From: Dipteris shenzhenensis
Lineage: Eukaryota; Polypodiophyta; Polypodiopsida; Gleicheniales
Reading direction: 5' to 3' (one strand)
Assembly: GCA_047967505.1 (NCBI GenBank)
Contig: CM106538.1
Length of the DNA: 64,000 bases
The stretch's first letter is position 1. The number at the start of each line of letters is the position of its first letter. Of the stretch, positions 46,801 to 58,575 are shown piece by piece. The position numbers were made by a program, and so were the translations under genes. The notes under the pieces were generated by a model. It did no database searches, was not told the DNA's origin, and worked only from the letters and a program-made list of their open reading frames with translations.

Positions 46801-49800
46801 GGATGCTAGAGAACACTCAAGAATCTATTGATCTCTCACAATCTCACAATCTCGCAATGATCACGATGCCTCAGCGGAAGGAAAGGGAGCTTTGATACCA
46901 TGAACAAATATGGAGAGATGAGAGGAGAAGAGTGGAGATGAGGAGAGAGGGCACAGCTAGAGAGCACACCGCAAATGACTAATTGTACTGACTAATTGTA
47001 CACTAGAGTTAGTTGAAAATAAAGAATGTATACAAACCACTTTAGGGTTAGGGTTAAGGTTTCCCACCCTTTCCTTTTTAGTGCTCTTTTGTGTTAGTGC
47101 TATGCACAATATCAAACATGATGTTGAGATGAATCCTCAAAAATAGATGGGACACCTTGTGTGGACTTGTCTTGACTCCTCTGGGGATAGGTTAGGCCTC
47201 CACCCACCCACAACCTCACTAGGGCCAACAACTTGAGAGTTGAGAGGAGAGCCAAATGGTTGGCTAGGCAGCAACACGAGTAGGTGGAGCCTTCCATGGG
47301 AGGTTAGACCAAGGTGGACTAGAAGAAGCCATGAAAAAGGGCCTTACAAAATCACAGATGCTGTGTCCAACATTAGGTGAGTATAGGCCCTCCATGAGCT
47401 CCTCCTTCCTATCAGTAGGCACAAGATCCCCCTCAGGATATGTGTGCCTATGCTAAATCCAAAAGAGATCACTCTACAAGTGAATCACTAATATGATGAA
47501 CTGCCCCCAGTACTAAAAGTAATGAGGTGGTATGTCAGATGTATGAATGTGAAAATAGATGATAATATGAGGGTATTACTCTCTTAGAGTATTTCATGCA
47601 ATGTATCACTTTAATTGGTGAGTTCGATCTCGCCTAAGTATATGCTAGTCTATGTACAACTAGAATACATGTCGATACAATAAATGCAACAAAATATTTG
47701 GTCGTTGTTCACTTTATGTGCTAGTTTTAGAACCTGAGGGATAGATCTTCTTTGAACTTCTAACAAACTTGCTTTGAGTGTTGCTTTGGAGTTCACAAGG
47801 AACTTTCAAAGGTAGGTCACATGTGACTCCCTCCTCCCTACCCGAACCCCTCCTCAGCTACCCTAGATCCTCCCTCCCCCGCCCCTCCTAATCCCCATGT
47901 CTACCACCCCTTCTCAACCATCCCTACATCCTCCCCCCCTTTCACTTCCTTCTCCACCTCCCATTGCCCCCATTGCTCCCCCTGTACATCCCTCTCCTTC
48001 CTTGCACTTGCCCCCCACTATCGTCACACAATGTAGCTGATGATCACCCTCACCAACCACCCTCTACTCATTCCTTCTCCACCCCCCTTCCACTCATAGT
48101 CTTTTCCCCGTCCACCTCCCCCTGCTATAGTAGACCTTGCTCCCTTCTCCGACCTTCCACTCGTAGTGTAGTCTTCCCCTCCTCCACCTCCCCGCTTCTC
48201 CCTTCTCCTGCCCAGCCTCTTGAGTGCCCTAGCACACCTCTATGCCGATGCCATCTGACTTGGTCATATCTTCATCTTCATTCTCTCAATCTCAACTTGG
48301 CCCACTCCCCTAGTTCAAGACTTAGCTTCTAAGAAGACGATAGAGGTTGCCTCCCCCTTCTCATAGTCACTAGGAGGGTTTCAAGTTTGCATCCATAGGA
48401 GAGGAGCAGTGAGTGAGGTCCCCTTTTCTTTGACCTTATATTGTAGGAACAAATGTTTCACACAATGGAGGATGTCATCAAGGGGGAGAGTTTGACACAT
48501 ACTAATTGATCCAAAATTTCATGATCATCTGCAAGAAGGGTGCATGCAGTACCCTATTTGGCATGGTTATTCGTTGATCCCAAAGTAGTGCAAAAGATGT
48601 TCAAATATTCCAATGCCTCAAAATTATATCAATGGGTCTTCCTAGGGGTTAGATTTATATCATTAGCAAACTAATGGATTACCAATTTTTTATGAGAAGG
48701 GATTTCAATACCTTTAAATCCTTCCTTATTCCACTTGCTATTGAATGAGCCAGCCTAGAGAGCTAGCTACTCTATAGCAAAGAGAGGTGGACATAGGGAT
48801 GACCTTGCCTATGAACCTTTTTAGAAGGAAGGATTGAGACATCTCCCCATGTACACAAACTTGAGAACTAGCATAAGTGATTAGGGTTTTAACACATGAA
48901 ACAAACATAGAACCTAGTCCCATGTCTTGAATTTCTTGAACCAAGATGTTCCATTCCAATCTATCATAAGCTTTATCAAAATCCACTTTGTGGAAATAGA
49001 TGTCTAATGGATTTCTCTAGCATACCCCTCCATAAATGTTGATTGTGTCTTCCAAAAGATGTCTACCTTTGATGGAGACCTTCTGCTCCTACAATATCCA
49101 ATTGTCTGTTCACCTGTGGATCCTCAATGTCGGTGCTTTTGCAAATATCTTGTAGCTATAACTGAGAATATTTAGGGGCCTCTAGTTTCTTATCTCCTCT
49201 TTGTTTCCATCCTTGTTCATTAGCTTTATTATACCACCAGGGCAATTATTGGTCAATGACACTTTCCTACCAAAGGAGTAGAAGAAAGGTACGACAAGAT
49301 CCTTAAAATTTTTGTGGAACTCAATAGGGAGTCCTCTTCCCTAGGATTTTCCCATCATGTGTGACCTTTACAGCCTATTCTATCTATTTCAAATTTAGGG
49401 TTTTACAAGAAGAAATTATCAAAGTTGTGAATTGTGTAGACTCCGAAGGTGACTCATGTGTCGTGGGGATCTTGCAGAAGCCGACGGAGTACTCCTCCAA
49501 GCTACTCTAGGTTGAAAGCAATGCATGCAAATGCCATCTACTAGTGTCACTCCAGCGACTCCTAGCTTGTTGCAATTGTTGTGAATCCACAAGGACAAGA
49601 AGAGGGAGGGGAGAGGGAAGTGGAGAAGGAAGAAGAGGAGAAGAAGAAGGGAAGAGAAGAGACCATGACATTCACAAAAGGCGCTATGAGGGAACAAGAG
49701 ACGGCTCCAAAGAGGAGGAGGAGAGCTTGTATTCCAATGTGTGCAACCAACAAGTGAAGACCAAAGTCAACCATTTGGCCTTTTATACATGCTACCTTTT

Positions 49801-52800
49801 GAAGGGAGGTCCAATGCTGTTCCCTTTATACCACTCTCTTTCCTCATTCTTTATAATCATATTGGGCCTATTTGGCTCCAAGGCATAATCCTAGCTCTAT
49901 GGACATGCCACTATGCATCAAATGTCATTGCCATTAATGAAGTTAACATGCCCCCTTCTTGTTCTCGATCCAGTCCCTTGGATCATGAAAAGATCATGGT
50001 TGTTGGAGCATTGTTGATAATGATCATTCCTTTTGTGAATTTTTCCCGTTCGTAGTGCTCCATAGGTCTTCATTAGATCCTTTATTAGGTGGATGGAGTG
50101 GAGTTGAGTACTTGTGACCTTTCAAAGAAAGAGAATTAAAAAGAAAAGTGTAAGGTGTAAGTTAGCGGGAAGAAGGTGTCAGTATGGATTCGTGGAAGAT
50201 TCTAGTGGTGTTTGTGTTAGGAGAGTCTGTACAGTGTATTTGCATGCTCCACCGTAAGTCCCATGTTTGATTTGAGTCAGACTCTTATTGGATTCTCATC
50301 AGATTATGTATTTGCCATGCCATGTTTGTAAGTCTCAAGTTTTGCATGACATTTTGTCTTGCATCCCCACATAAAGCATTGTTGTAAATCCATTTGATGG
50401 ATTACATGACATTGAGGGCATTTCTTGATAGTTTTTTTGAGCCCAATAAGGTTGCAACACACACATGTCGTGGGGATCTTGCAAGAATTGGGATGGAGTA
50501 TTCCTCCAAGCTAATCTAGGTTGAGAGCAATGCATGCAAATGCCGTCTACTAGTGTCACGCCAGTGACTCCTAGCTTGTTATGATCATGAATCCATAAAG
50601 ACAAGAAGAGGAAGGGGAGAGGAAAGTGGAGAAGGAAGAGAAGGAGGAGGAGGGAAGAGGAGAAGAGACCATGACATTCACAAAAGGCACTATGAGGGAA
50701 CAAGAGACAGCTCCAAAGAGGAGGAGGAGAACTTATATTCCAATATGTGCAACCAAGTGAAGATCAAAGTCAACCATTTGGCCTTTATACATGCCACTTT
50801 TTGAAGGGAGGTCCAACCCTGTTCCCTTTATACCACTCTCTTTCCTCATTCTTTACAATCATATTGGGCTTATTTAGCTCCAAGGCATAATCCTAGCTCC
50901 ATGGACATGCTGCTATCCATCAAATGGCATTGCCATTAATGAAGTTAACATGCCCTCCTTCTTGTTCTTGATCCAGTCCCTTGGATCATGGTTGTTAGAC
51001 CGTTGTCGATAATGATCATTCCTTTGTGAATTTTTCCCGTTCGCAGTGCTCCATAGGTCTTCATTGGACCCTTTATTAGGTGGATGGAGTGGAGCTGAGT
51101 ACTTGTGTCCTTTCAAAGAAAGAGAAAGAAAAAGAAAAGTGTAAGATGTAAGTTAGTAGGAAGAAGTGTCAGTATGGATTCATGGAAGATCCTAGTGGTG
51201 TTTGTGTTAGGAGAGTCTGTACAGTGTATTTGCATGCTCCACCATAAGTCCCATCTTTGATTTGAGTGGGACTCTTATTGTATTCTCATCAAATTATGTA
51301 TTTGCCATGCCATGTTTGTAAGTCAGAAGTTTTGCATGACATTTTGTCTTACATCTCCACATAAAGCATTGTTGTCAATCCATTTGATGGATTACATGAC
51401 ATTGAGGGAATTTCTTCATAGTTTTTTTGAGCCCAATAAGGTTGTGACACACACGTGTCATGGGGATCTTGCAAGAATTCTAATGGAGTATTCCTCTAAG
51501 CCAATCTGGGTTGAGAGCAATGCATGCAAATGTCATCCACTAGTATCACGCTAGTGACTCCCGGCTTATTATGATAGTGAATCCATAAAGACAAGAAGAG
51601 GGAGGGGAGAGGGAAGCGGAGAAGGAAGAGGAGCATAAGAATAAGGGAAGAGGAGAAGAGACCGTGGCATTCACAGAAGAGGAGCATAAGAATAAGGGAA
51701 GAGGAGAAGAGACCATGGCATTCACAAAAGGCACTATGAGGGAACAAGAGACAACTCCAAGGAGCAGGAGGAGAGCTTGTATTCCAATGTGTGCAACCAA
51801 CAAGTGAAGACCAAAGTCAATCATTTGGCCTATTTTACATGCCACCTTTTGAAGGGAGGGCCAACCCTATTCCCTTTATACTACTCTCTTTCCTCATTCT
51901 TTACAATCATATTGGGCCTATTTGGCTCCAAGGCATAATCCTAGCTCCATGGACTTGCCACTATCCCTTAAATGATATTTTCACTAATGTAGTTAACATG
52001 AATTGCTTTAGCTCTTGCTTATTGAATACGTTTACCCATATTCGGAAGAAGTATTTGACACCTTTAGATGGTAATGCAAAAGGGAGGAATACAAAAATAT
52101 GTGAGTTGTATAATGATGCATGTCACAAATAAAGAGTTCAGCATATTCATTTTTGGTAGAAGGAGCAACATCGATTATACATATTATGAATTAAATGCAT
52201 GCATTTGGGCACACATACATGCATGCATACTCACATGTGCACACAAAATGAATGCACACAAACATGCACATGCACATGCACATGCACATACACATGCACA
52301 TATACATGCGCATCCACACACACATGTGCACATGCACATTTACACTTACATGCACATGCATCCACCCACATGCGTGTGCACGCATGCACATGCACACGTG
52401 ATACACATGCACATGCGTGCATGCACACACACAAACACACGTGCACAAACACACTCTTTTTTTGGTAAAATCCAGTGCATTTATATTCTCATGAATTTAC
52501 AAGATGGGAAGTCTCCAAAATGGAGAGTAACCCAAAGATCAGAAACATAAAAAGAAAAGCTCTATGCACGAAGCATGGACATCACCCTCATGGCAGGCAT
52601 CATATAAGGATTGCCGCAATGAGGCTTGGAAAGATTCATATGACTTGTGAATCTAGCGACTCAAGTATGCCAAATTATGCTCACTCCAGATTGTCCAAAG
52701 AGCTCAATATCTGACCCATGAGAGAAATAGTGAATAGTGAGACAAAGATCTCATAAATCTTCCAAATAACCAAAAATGTTTCCCAAATCTGTGGCTCGGG

Positions 52801-55800
52801 AAACGGAGCCGAAGATGATCTAAAATTCTTCCAAGGAGGTTCCTAGAACACGGGCAGTGCCAAAGCAAATGAGGGACAATTTCTGAAGGAGTGCGACATC
52901 GTAAACATGTGGATGGTGCAATGTGACGTTTGGCAAGTGTGATTCCCACTGACAAAGTGCCATTCATGCATCTCTAAAGAAAAAGTCTTTGTTTCAAAGG
53001 CATTTTACACTTCCATAATATCCGGAGATTCTTGCGTCACCATGAAAGGGGCTTCCTGATATGCCACAGAGTATTAGCATATTACTAAATCCATGGAGCA
53101 GGCTGAAGGAGCCTGTAGGCTTTGATAGGGGTCAAGACAGGCAGAGGAACAGGATGAGAGCATGTAGCAGAAGGTTGCAATTGCCAATCCATAAGCCTGT
53201 CTGTGCCGGCCACAGGAGGAACAGGTAGAAGAGGATGTAACAAATCAACAATTTTCTTTCATATCGACCTATGATGCATTCCCAATGCATAGGAAGCAAT
53301 GGCCTGAGGAAAAGATAAAACATAGCCCTGATCATCTACCACATCATTTATGTATCTAATTCCCAATTTCATGAGATTATATGCCCGAACAGGTTCCTGT
53401 AAAGAAAGTGGAATGTCAAAGATGGCACTCAAATGAATACTTTCTTTCCTCATTGAGTTTGTCCTCGAGCAGTTATCGGGAGCCCATTCGACCTTAGAAA
53501 GTACTTGTTTCTAGTCAAGTATCTGAGCAATAGAGAAAGGATAGCCAGGTTTCTTCCTAACAAATCTCCCAATGATAACCTCCCAATGATCAGTAGTCCA
53601 ATGGCCATATGCCGATGTCCTCATGTTGACACACATGGATGCTATCATACAAGTCCATGGTTGTTGTTGACGGAAAAAAGTATGGAGCATAGTTGCCTTC
53701 CTTGCAAGTACATGATATCTTATATTGAGAACATTAAGTCCACCATGCATCCTAGGAGAGCACACCATTTCCATCTTCATTAGTCTCAATGCTTTCACAG
53801 CAGTTTTTGTCCTCCATAACAGCTCCATAGCTTGAGACATAAAGGCTGAAATATCTCTGGGGGACCAATGTAACAAAGGCAAAAAGAACTGAACATAGGA
53901 CATTACAATGGACTGTACTATTCTGAGCCTGACATGAAGTGGCCAAGTAGAAATTTTCTAATATTCGAGTTTATGTTAAAGTCTTTGGAAGATCCATTTT
54001 AATTGCTGCTTCCTGGTGATATGCCATCCTATAGGATATCCCAAATGCCTGACTACATCTTTGGAATGCACCACCTGTCCTGGCCAGAGAATAGAATGCC
54101 AGTCACATTGTTTCAGGGGAAGCAATTTAGATTTGTCAAAATTGACATGCAATCCCGCTGCTAATCCATACAATGATAGTGTGGTCATAAGCATGTGAAC
54201 TTCTGGGGGAGAATTTTGTGGCATAAAGAAGGAATCATCAGCATACGCTTGTGCCAAAAAAGATGCAGCCCCAGGGATTTTAAGACCAGTCATCTGTCTT
54301 GTGTTTGTAAGATGATCAAGATACATCAAGAGGGGATGGGTCACAATAGCATAGAAGAGAGCACTAAGAGGGCAGCCCTATCTAACTGATCTCCCCAATG
54401 TCCATGACTGAGATAGATGACCCCTAAGAATGCATTGAGAAGTAGAGCCAAAATAAAGCCAATAAACTGCATTTGCTATCTTGGGATTAAAACCCAACTT
54501 TGTCATGATTTGAGAGATAAAATCCCATCATTGAACAGTGTCAAATGCCTTAGCAATATCTACCTGCAATATGAGCACATCTTGATGCGAGTACTTGGCA
54601 TATTCAATTGCAGTCAATGCATTTGAGATATTGTCATGGATTTGTGTTCGCGGCACAAACCCATACTGATGAGGATGAAGGCCCGCATTCAATATCCTGT
54701 GAAGCGGATGCGTCAATTTTACGAGCAAAAACCTATGAGCAGGTTTATCCGAGCGTGTTTTTCAAGAGATTTTTAAAAATGTTTTTCTTTAGGAAACATG
54801 GTTTTTACACTTTTATTTTCACTAGAACTAGATCCCTTTATCATAAAAATATACAGACTAGTCACTCATTCATTTTTACACAACATAATTTTCTTATTTA
54901 GAGACATCCCTTTGTACCCCTGTTATTACCTTAAAAAAGTGTTGATTCCTTTAAAAAACATTCCTCATAATCACTCTCAATGTAATAATACTATGCATAT
55001 ATAATTACTTATTAACACATTTATATCATATGGCAATATCTTTTTAGTGTTTTTATAGCATATTTATGGACATGTTTCTAAAGAAGTTTAAATTACTATA
55101 AATAAGTATTAACTTGGGCTTATATATCACTCTCATAAAATACATGTAATATTTAATACTATATATGAAAGATTTTCCAAAATATAACTCCATAGATGTG
55201 CTCAAATGGGGTGTTCCGATCAATTTGAGTGGTTGAATGACTATATTTGGACATTGGATATGAAAGTTATGTCACTTTCAAAAGTGCTGTCCAAGGTAGT
55301 TTCGCCAGCGAAACTACCTTGGGAGACTTGCTTCAAAGGGGTTTCGCTGGCGAATCAATGAATTTTCTTTGAAGAAACTCTTTCATGAAGATAGGTTGAG
55401 AGAGGGTTTTCAATGTCACCCCCTATTAAGTAAAAGTTGTAAGAAGGATCATAAGGGAATTTTCATAGAGAAGTCTACTCTACATGTGGGTTTCTTCAAA
55501 AGCCATCCCATTATGCTCTCACCATTCCTACAGATTCACCTAAAGATTTTTGTATAAAATAGGCATAGCTATAATACTTTGCATATTTCTAAGTGAAACT
55601 ATGTTTTCTTCTGATCGATTTTTGCCATATTTATGCATAGTTGGAAGCTTTTTTTTTCCTTCGCTCGGACGCTCGGAAGATTTTGCTCAGAAAATGCTCG
55701 TCCCCCCTGTGAAGCCTATGCACAATCATTTTGGCAATGAGTTTGTAAACTACAGGCATCAAAGTAATAGGCCTCCAATCTGACATATGGTCACACAAAT

Positions 55801-58510
55801 GTTTTTTGGGCACAAGTTTGATTATACCATGCTTCCAAAGGGGCGGCAAGTGATTTTCTTGCCAGGCAACATTGATCATTTGCAAAAGGACATCTTTCAA
55901 ATCATCCCAAAAAGAAATATAAAATTCCACCGTAAGACCATCCCAACCAGGGGACTTGTATTTGCTGAGGTGGGACAATGCATTATCAAGTTCTGTGTCA
56001 ATAAAAGGTCTCTCCAATGTAAGTGCATCATCCATTTCCACTATCTCATAAACATATTGAAGAAATTCAATCCTTGCATCAGTCACTTGATTTGATAGGG
56101 AACCAGGAGCAGAGAACAATTTCTGGAAATAATTTTGGCATTGATCTTGGAGATCAGAGAAAGAGTGCGTCCAAGAGCCATCTATCTTCCTTACCCTTAA
56201 ACATGAGTTTTTCTTTCGAGTAGCATGCAGGCCCTGGAAGAAGGCTTTTGATGAGCAGCCCTTATCCATGAGAGGCTTCATTCTTGCTCTAATCTACCAT
56301 TTGTGCAATTTCCTCTGATCATTGTCATTCAGTTTGATCCGGGCATGTGAAAGGGAATCATTTTCTGATTCAGAGAGAGACTTGAAATGTGAAAATTCAG
56401 TCAATTGTTGTGCTGTCCTTTTTGCCCATTTAACCTCATTCCTCCATTTAGTCATATGCCAGTTTCCATACTCCCTAATGACATTCTGTATACGAGAGAC
56501 GAAACTGTCCCAAGCATAATCCATGTCCTCCTGGGCATGCAAAGGCAAGGGATGAATTGCAAGTCTGATCATTTGCTGGAAATATTGATGTCGGAGATAA
56601 GCCTGATTAACATGCAGTAATCTACTGGAAAGAGGTGGCAAATCATCCAGTGGCATACCAAGTTGCAGATTCATCCATAATGGGGCATGATCTGACAAGC
56701 CCAATGAGAAATCTATGAGGAGATGAGGGCTAAAATCTGCATATTGTTGTGGGTAAAACAAATAGCATCTGTCAAGCCTTGCCCAGTATGTAGTAGATGC
56801 ATTATGATGAAAAGTATATCCAGGCACTGACCCTTGGAGAAGCAGCCATAAATCTTCAGCCTACACAGAGAGAAGCATGCTATCCCATTTCTGCCTTTTC
56901 GATGATAGCATATGAGATCTTGAAGTGGTGTTATCTCTCGACAGAGGGGAATTGTTAAAATCTCCACAGATAAATGCATTAGATCTCCATGGATATTTGC
57001 TTAAAGAATCCCATAAAGAAGCCCTCATGGCAGAGGTCTGGGAGGCATAAACTGATGCAAACTCAAGAATATCACCATTGACATTACATTGTATGACCAT
57101 CCATCTGCCACTGCTGTCATTGGAGGCCAACTGAGGCTCCAGCTCATGTCTGACCATTATGCATACACCTGAGTAGGTAGTGGTACCAGCATAATATATG
57201 TCATAACCGCCAAAGTAATCATGATGACCAGCCTTAGAGTGCTGATTATGCTCTTGCAAACAAACAACATTTGGCTGCATTTTATGTACATAATTCGAGA
57301 AAAGCCTCCACTTTGAAACATTGCAGAGGCTCTGTACATTGTATGTAAAGCACTTAAGTGTTTGATGCATGAAAGAGATATATACAGAAAGGTATAAATA
57401 TGAAAACAAGATATCAGAGAGGCAAAGCCTCTGCCTGCATGGGCTGCATGCCTTCATGATCCATGCAGCTTTTCTTCCGTATGTCTGTATAGCTCCCCTT
57501 GTGTCTCCATACAGTTTCGCCTATCTCTCGTACAGCCACGTCCGTACAGTCTGCCTTTCCCATACAGTCCCTTCCGTACAGCTTCGCTCTTTTTCCCATA
57601 CAATCTGCTCTTTCCCGTACAGCCTTGACCGTACCTTTGTATAGCCTGGTTTTGTCTGTACGAACCAGTTCTTCTCCGTACATTATCAAGTTCTCGCTCT
57701 CGTGCTTCTCTGTACCCTCCTGTGACTCGCTTGTTTTCTGATTCTCTACTTCTCCGTACAGTCCCTCTTGCCTTGTCTTCCTTCAATCATGGCTTCAGGT
57801 TTGGATATTAGTACATATGCTCGCAAAGAAAGAACTGCAGAAGCTAAGCGCCGCTCTTCACAGCCTGCAGCACAAGATGATGAACTTACTATGGAAGCTC
57901 AATATGTGTTTGACACCCTCAAGGATGACTTTCAGCAGTCACGATAGGAATGGGGCAAACCATTTCCAGAGGTCACGTACAAATTGAAATTGCCCTCCCT
58001 CGTGAATCCTCTCAGGAAATTATCTCAAACCACGGTTATAATTTTCTTTCCAGGAAGAATCCCAGCAGCCAGTGATGTAGCACAGTGGATTAAGTCCATC
58101 CTTGGAGGATGCTTTGTAGAGGGAGTATATTTTGCATCTAGAGGCTTTTATGAGGTGCATTTATCGGATGCTTTATGCAAGCAGAGGTTACTTGAGCTTT
58201 CTCCCCTCTTTTATGGGAAGCAGATGGTTCATGCTATGCCTTGGTCCCCAAACAAGGATTATCAAAGTCTCATACGACATCATTGTCCTGTATGGGTTGA
58301 GGTTGTTAATTTCCCAGACTATATGCATGAAGAATTGCCTGGCCTGCCTGCTACTTTGGGACAGGTCATTTATCCTCCACGCCCTATGGGAAACGGCAAT
58401 AGGTTTTGCATTCTCTGGGACACGGATTCACCTACCCCTCCTTCTATTGCAGTGGAAGTTGAGGGAGTGCAATTGGGAAAAAAGTATTTTGAACTGAAAT
58501 GGGGTGTGTT

Positions 58511-58575
<65 letters not shown>

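Larger units (their letters stand above)
52700..57372 (-). pseudogene. LINE-G ORF2: endonuclease, RT, zf-RVT
   Basis: It starts near [15 protein letters not shown] at 57372. The endonuclease has [24 protein letters not shown], then [14 protein letters not shown] and [10 protein letters not shown] fingers have [17 protein letters not shown] and [17 protein letters not shown], then after an insert [26 protein letters not shown] and the palm box QAYADDSFF. The C-terminal zinc-binding [18 protein letters not shown] is near 52900. Multiple frameshifts and stops. Confidence 0.85.
52456..58515 (-). mobile_element. LINE-G, L1-type element with inverted 5' part
   Basis: ORF2 runs on the minus strand from 57372 to about 52700, with a short A-rich 3' end at 52456-52463. 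The element's leader (57461-57788) and ORF1 (57789-58515) lie next to it on the + strand, head to head. The junction brings the 5'-most leader against the ORF2 start, as expected of twin priming with 5' inversion. CA-rich DNA borders both ends (52190-52453 and 58512-58572). Confidence 0.8.

Noticed and set aside
47041-47068. Telomere-like TTTAGGGTTAGGG
   Set aside because: Only two or three imperfect units within a likely LTR remnant.
47817-48320. Third twin-primed LINE (pyrimidine tract with LINE-H)
   Set aside because: The tract lies on the wrong side of LINE-H for twin priming and has no ORF1 next to it.
52191-52550. Cys/His/Met-rich frames in both strands resembling metal-binding proteins
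   Set aside because: They are translations of the CACATG/CATGCA repeat and appear in several frames at once.
58501-58572. His/Thr-repeat end of the + strand ORF1
   Set aside because: It is the CA microsatellite read in frame; the real ORF1 similarity stops just before it.
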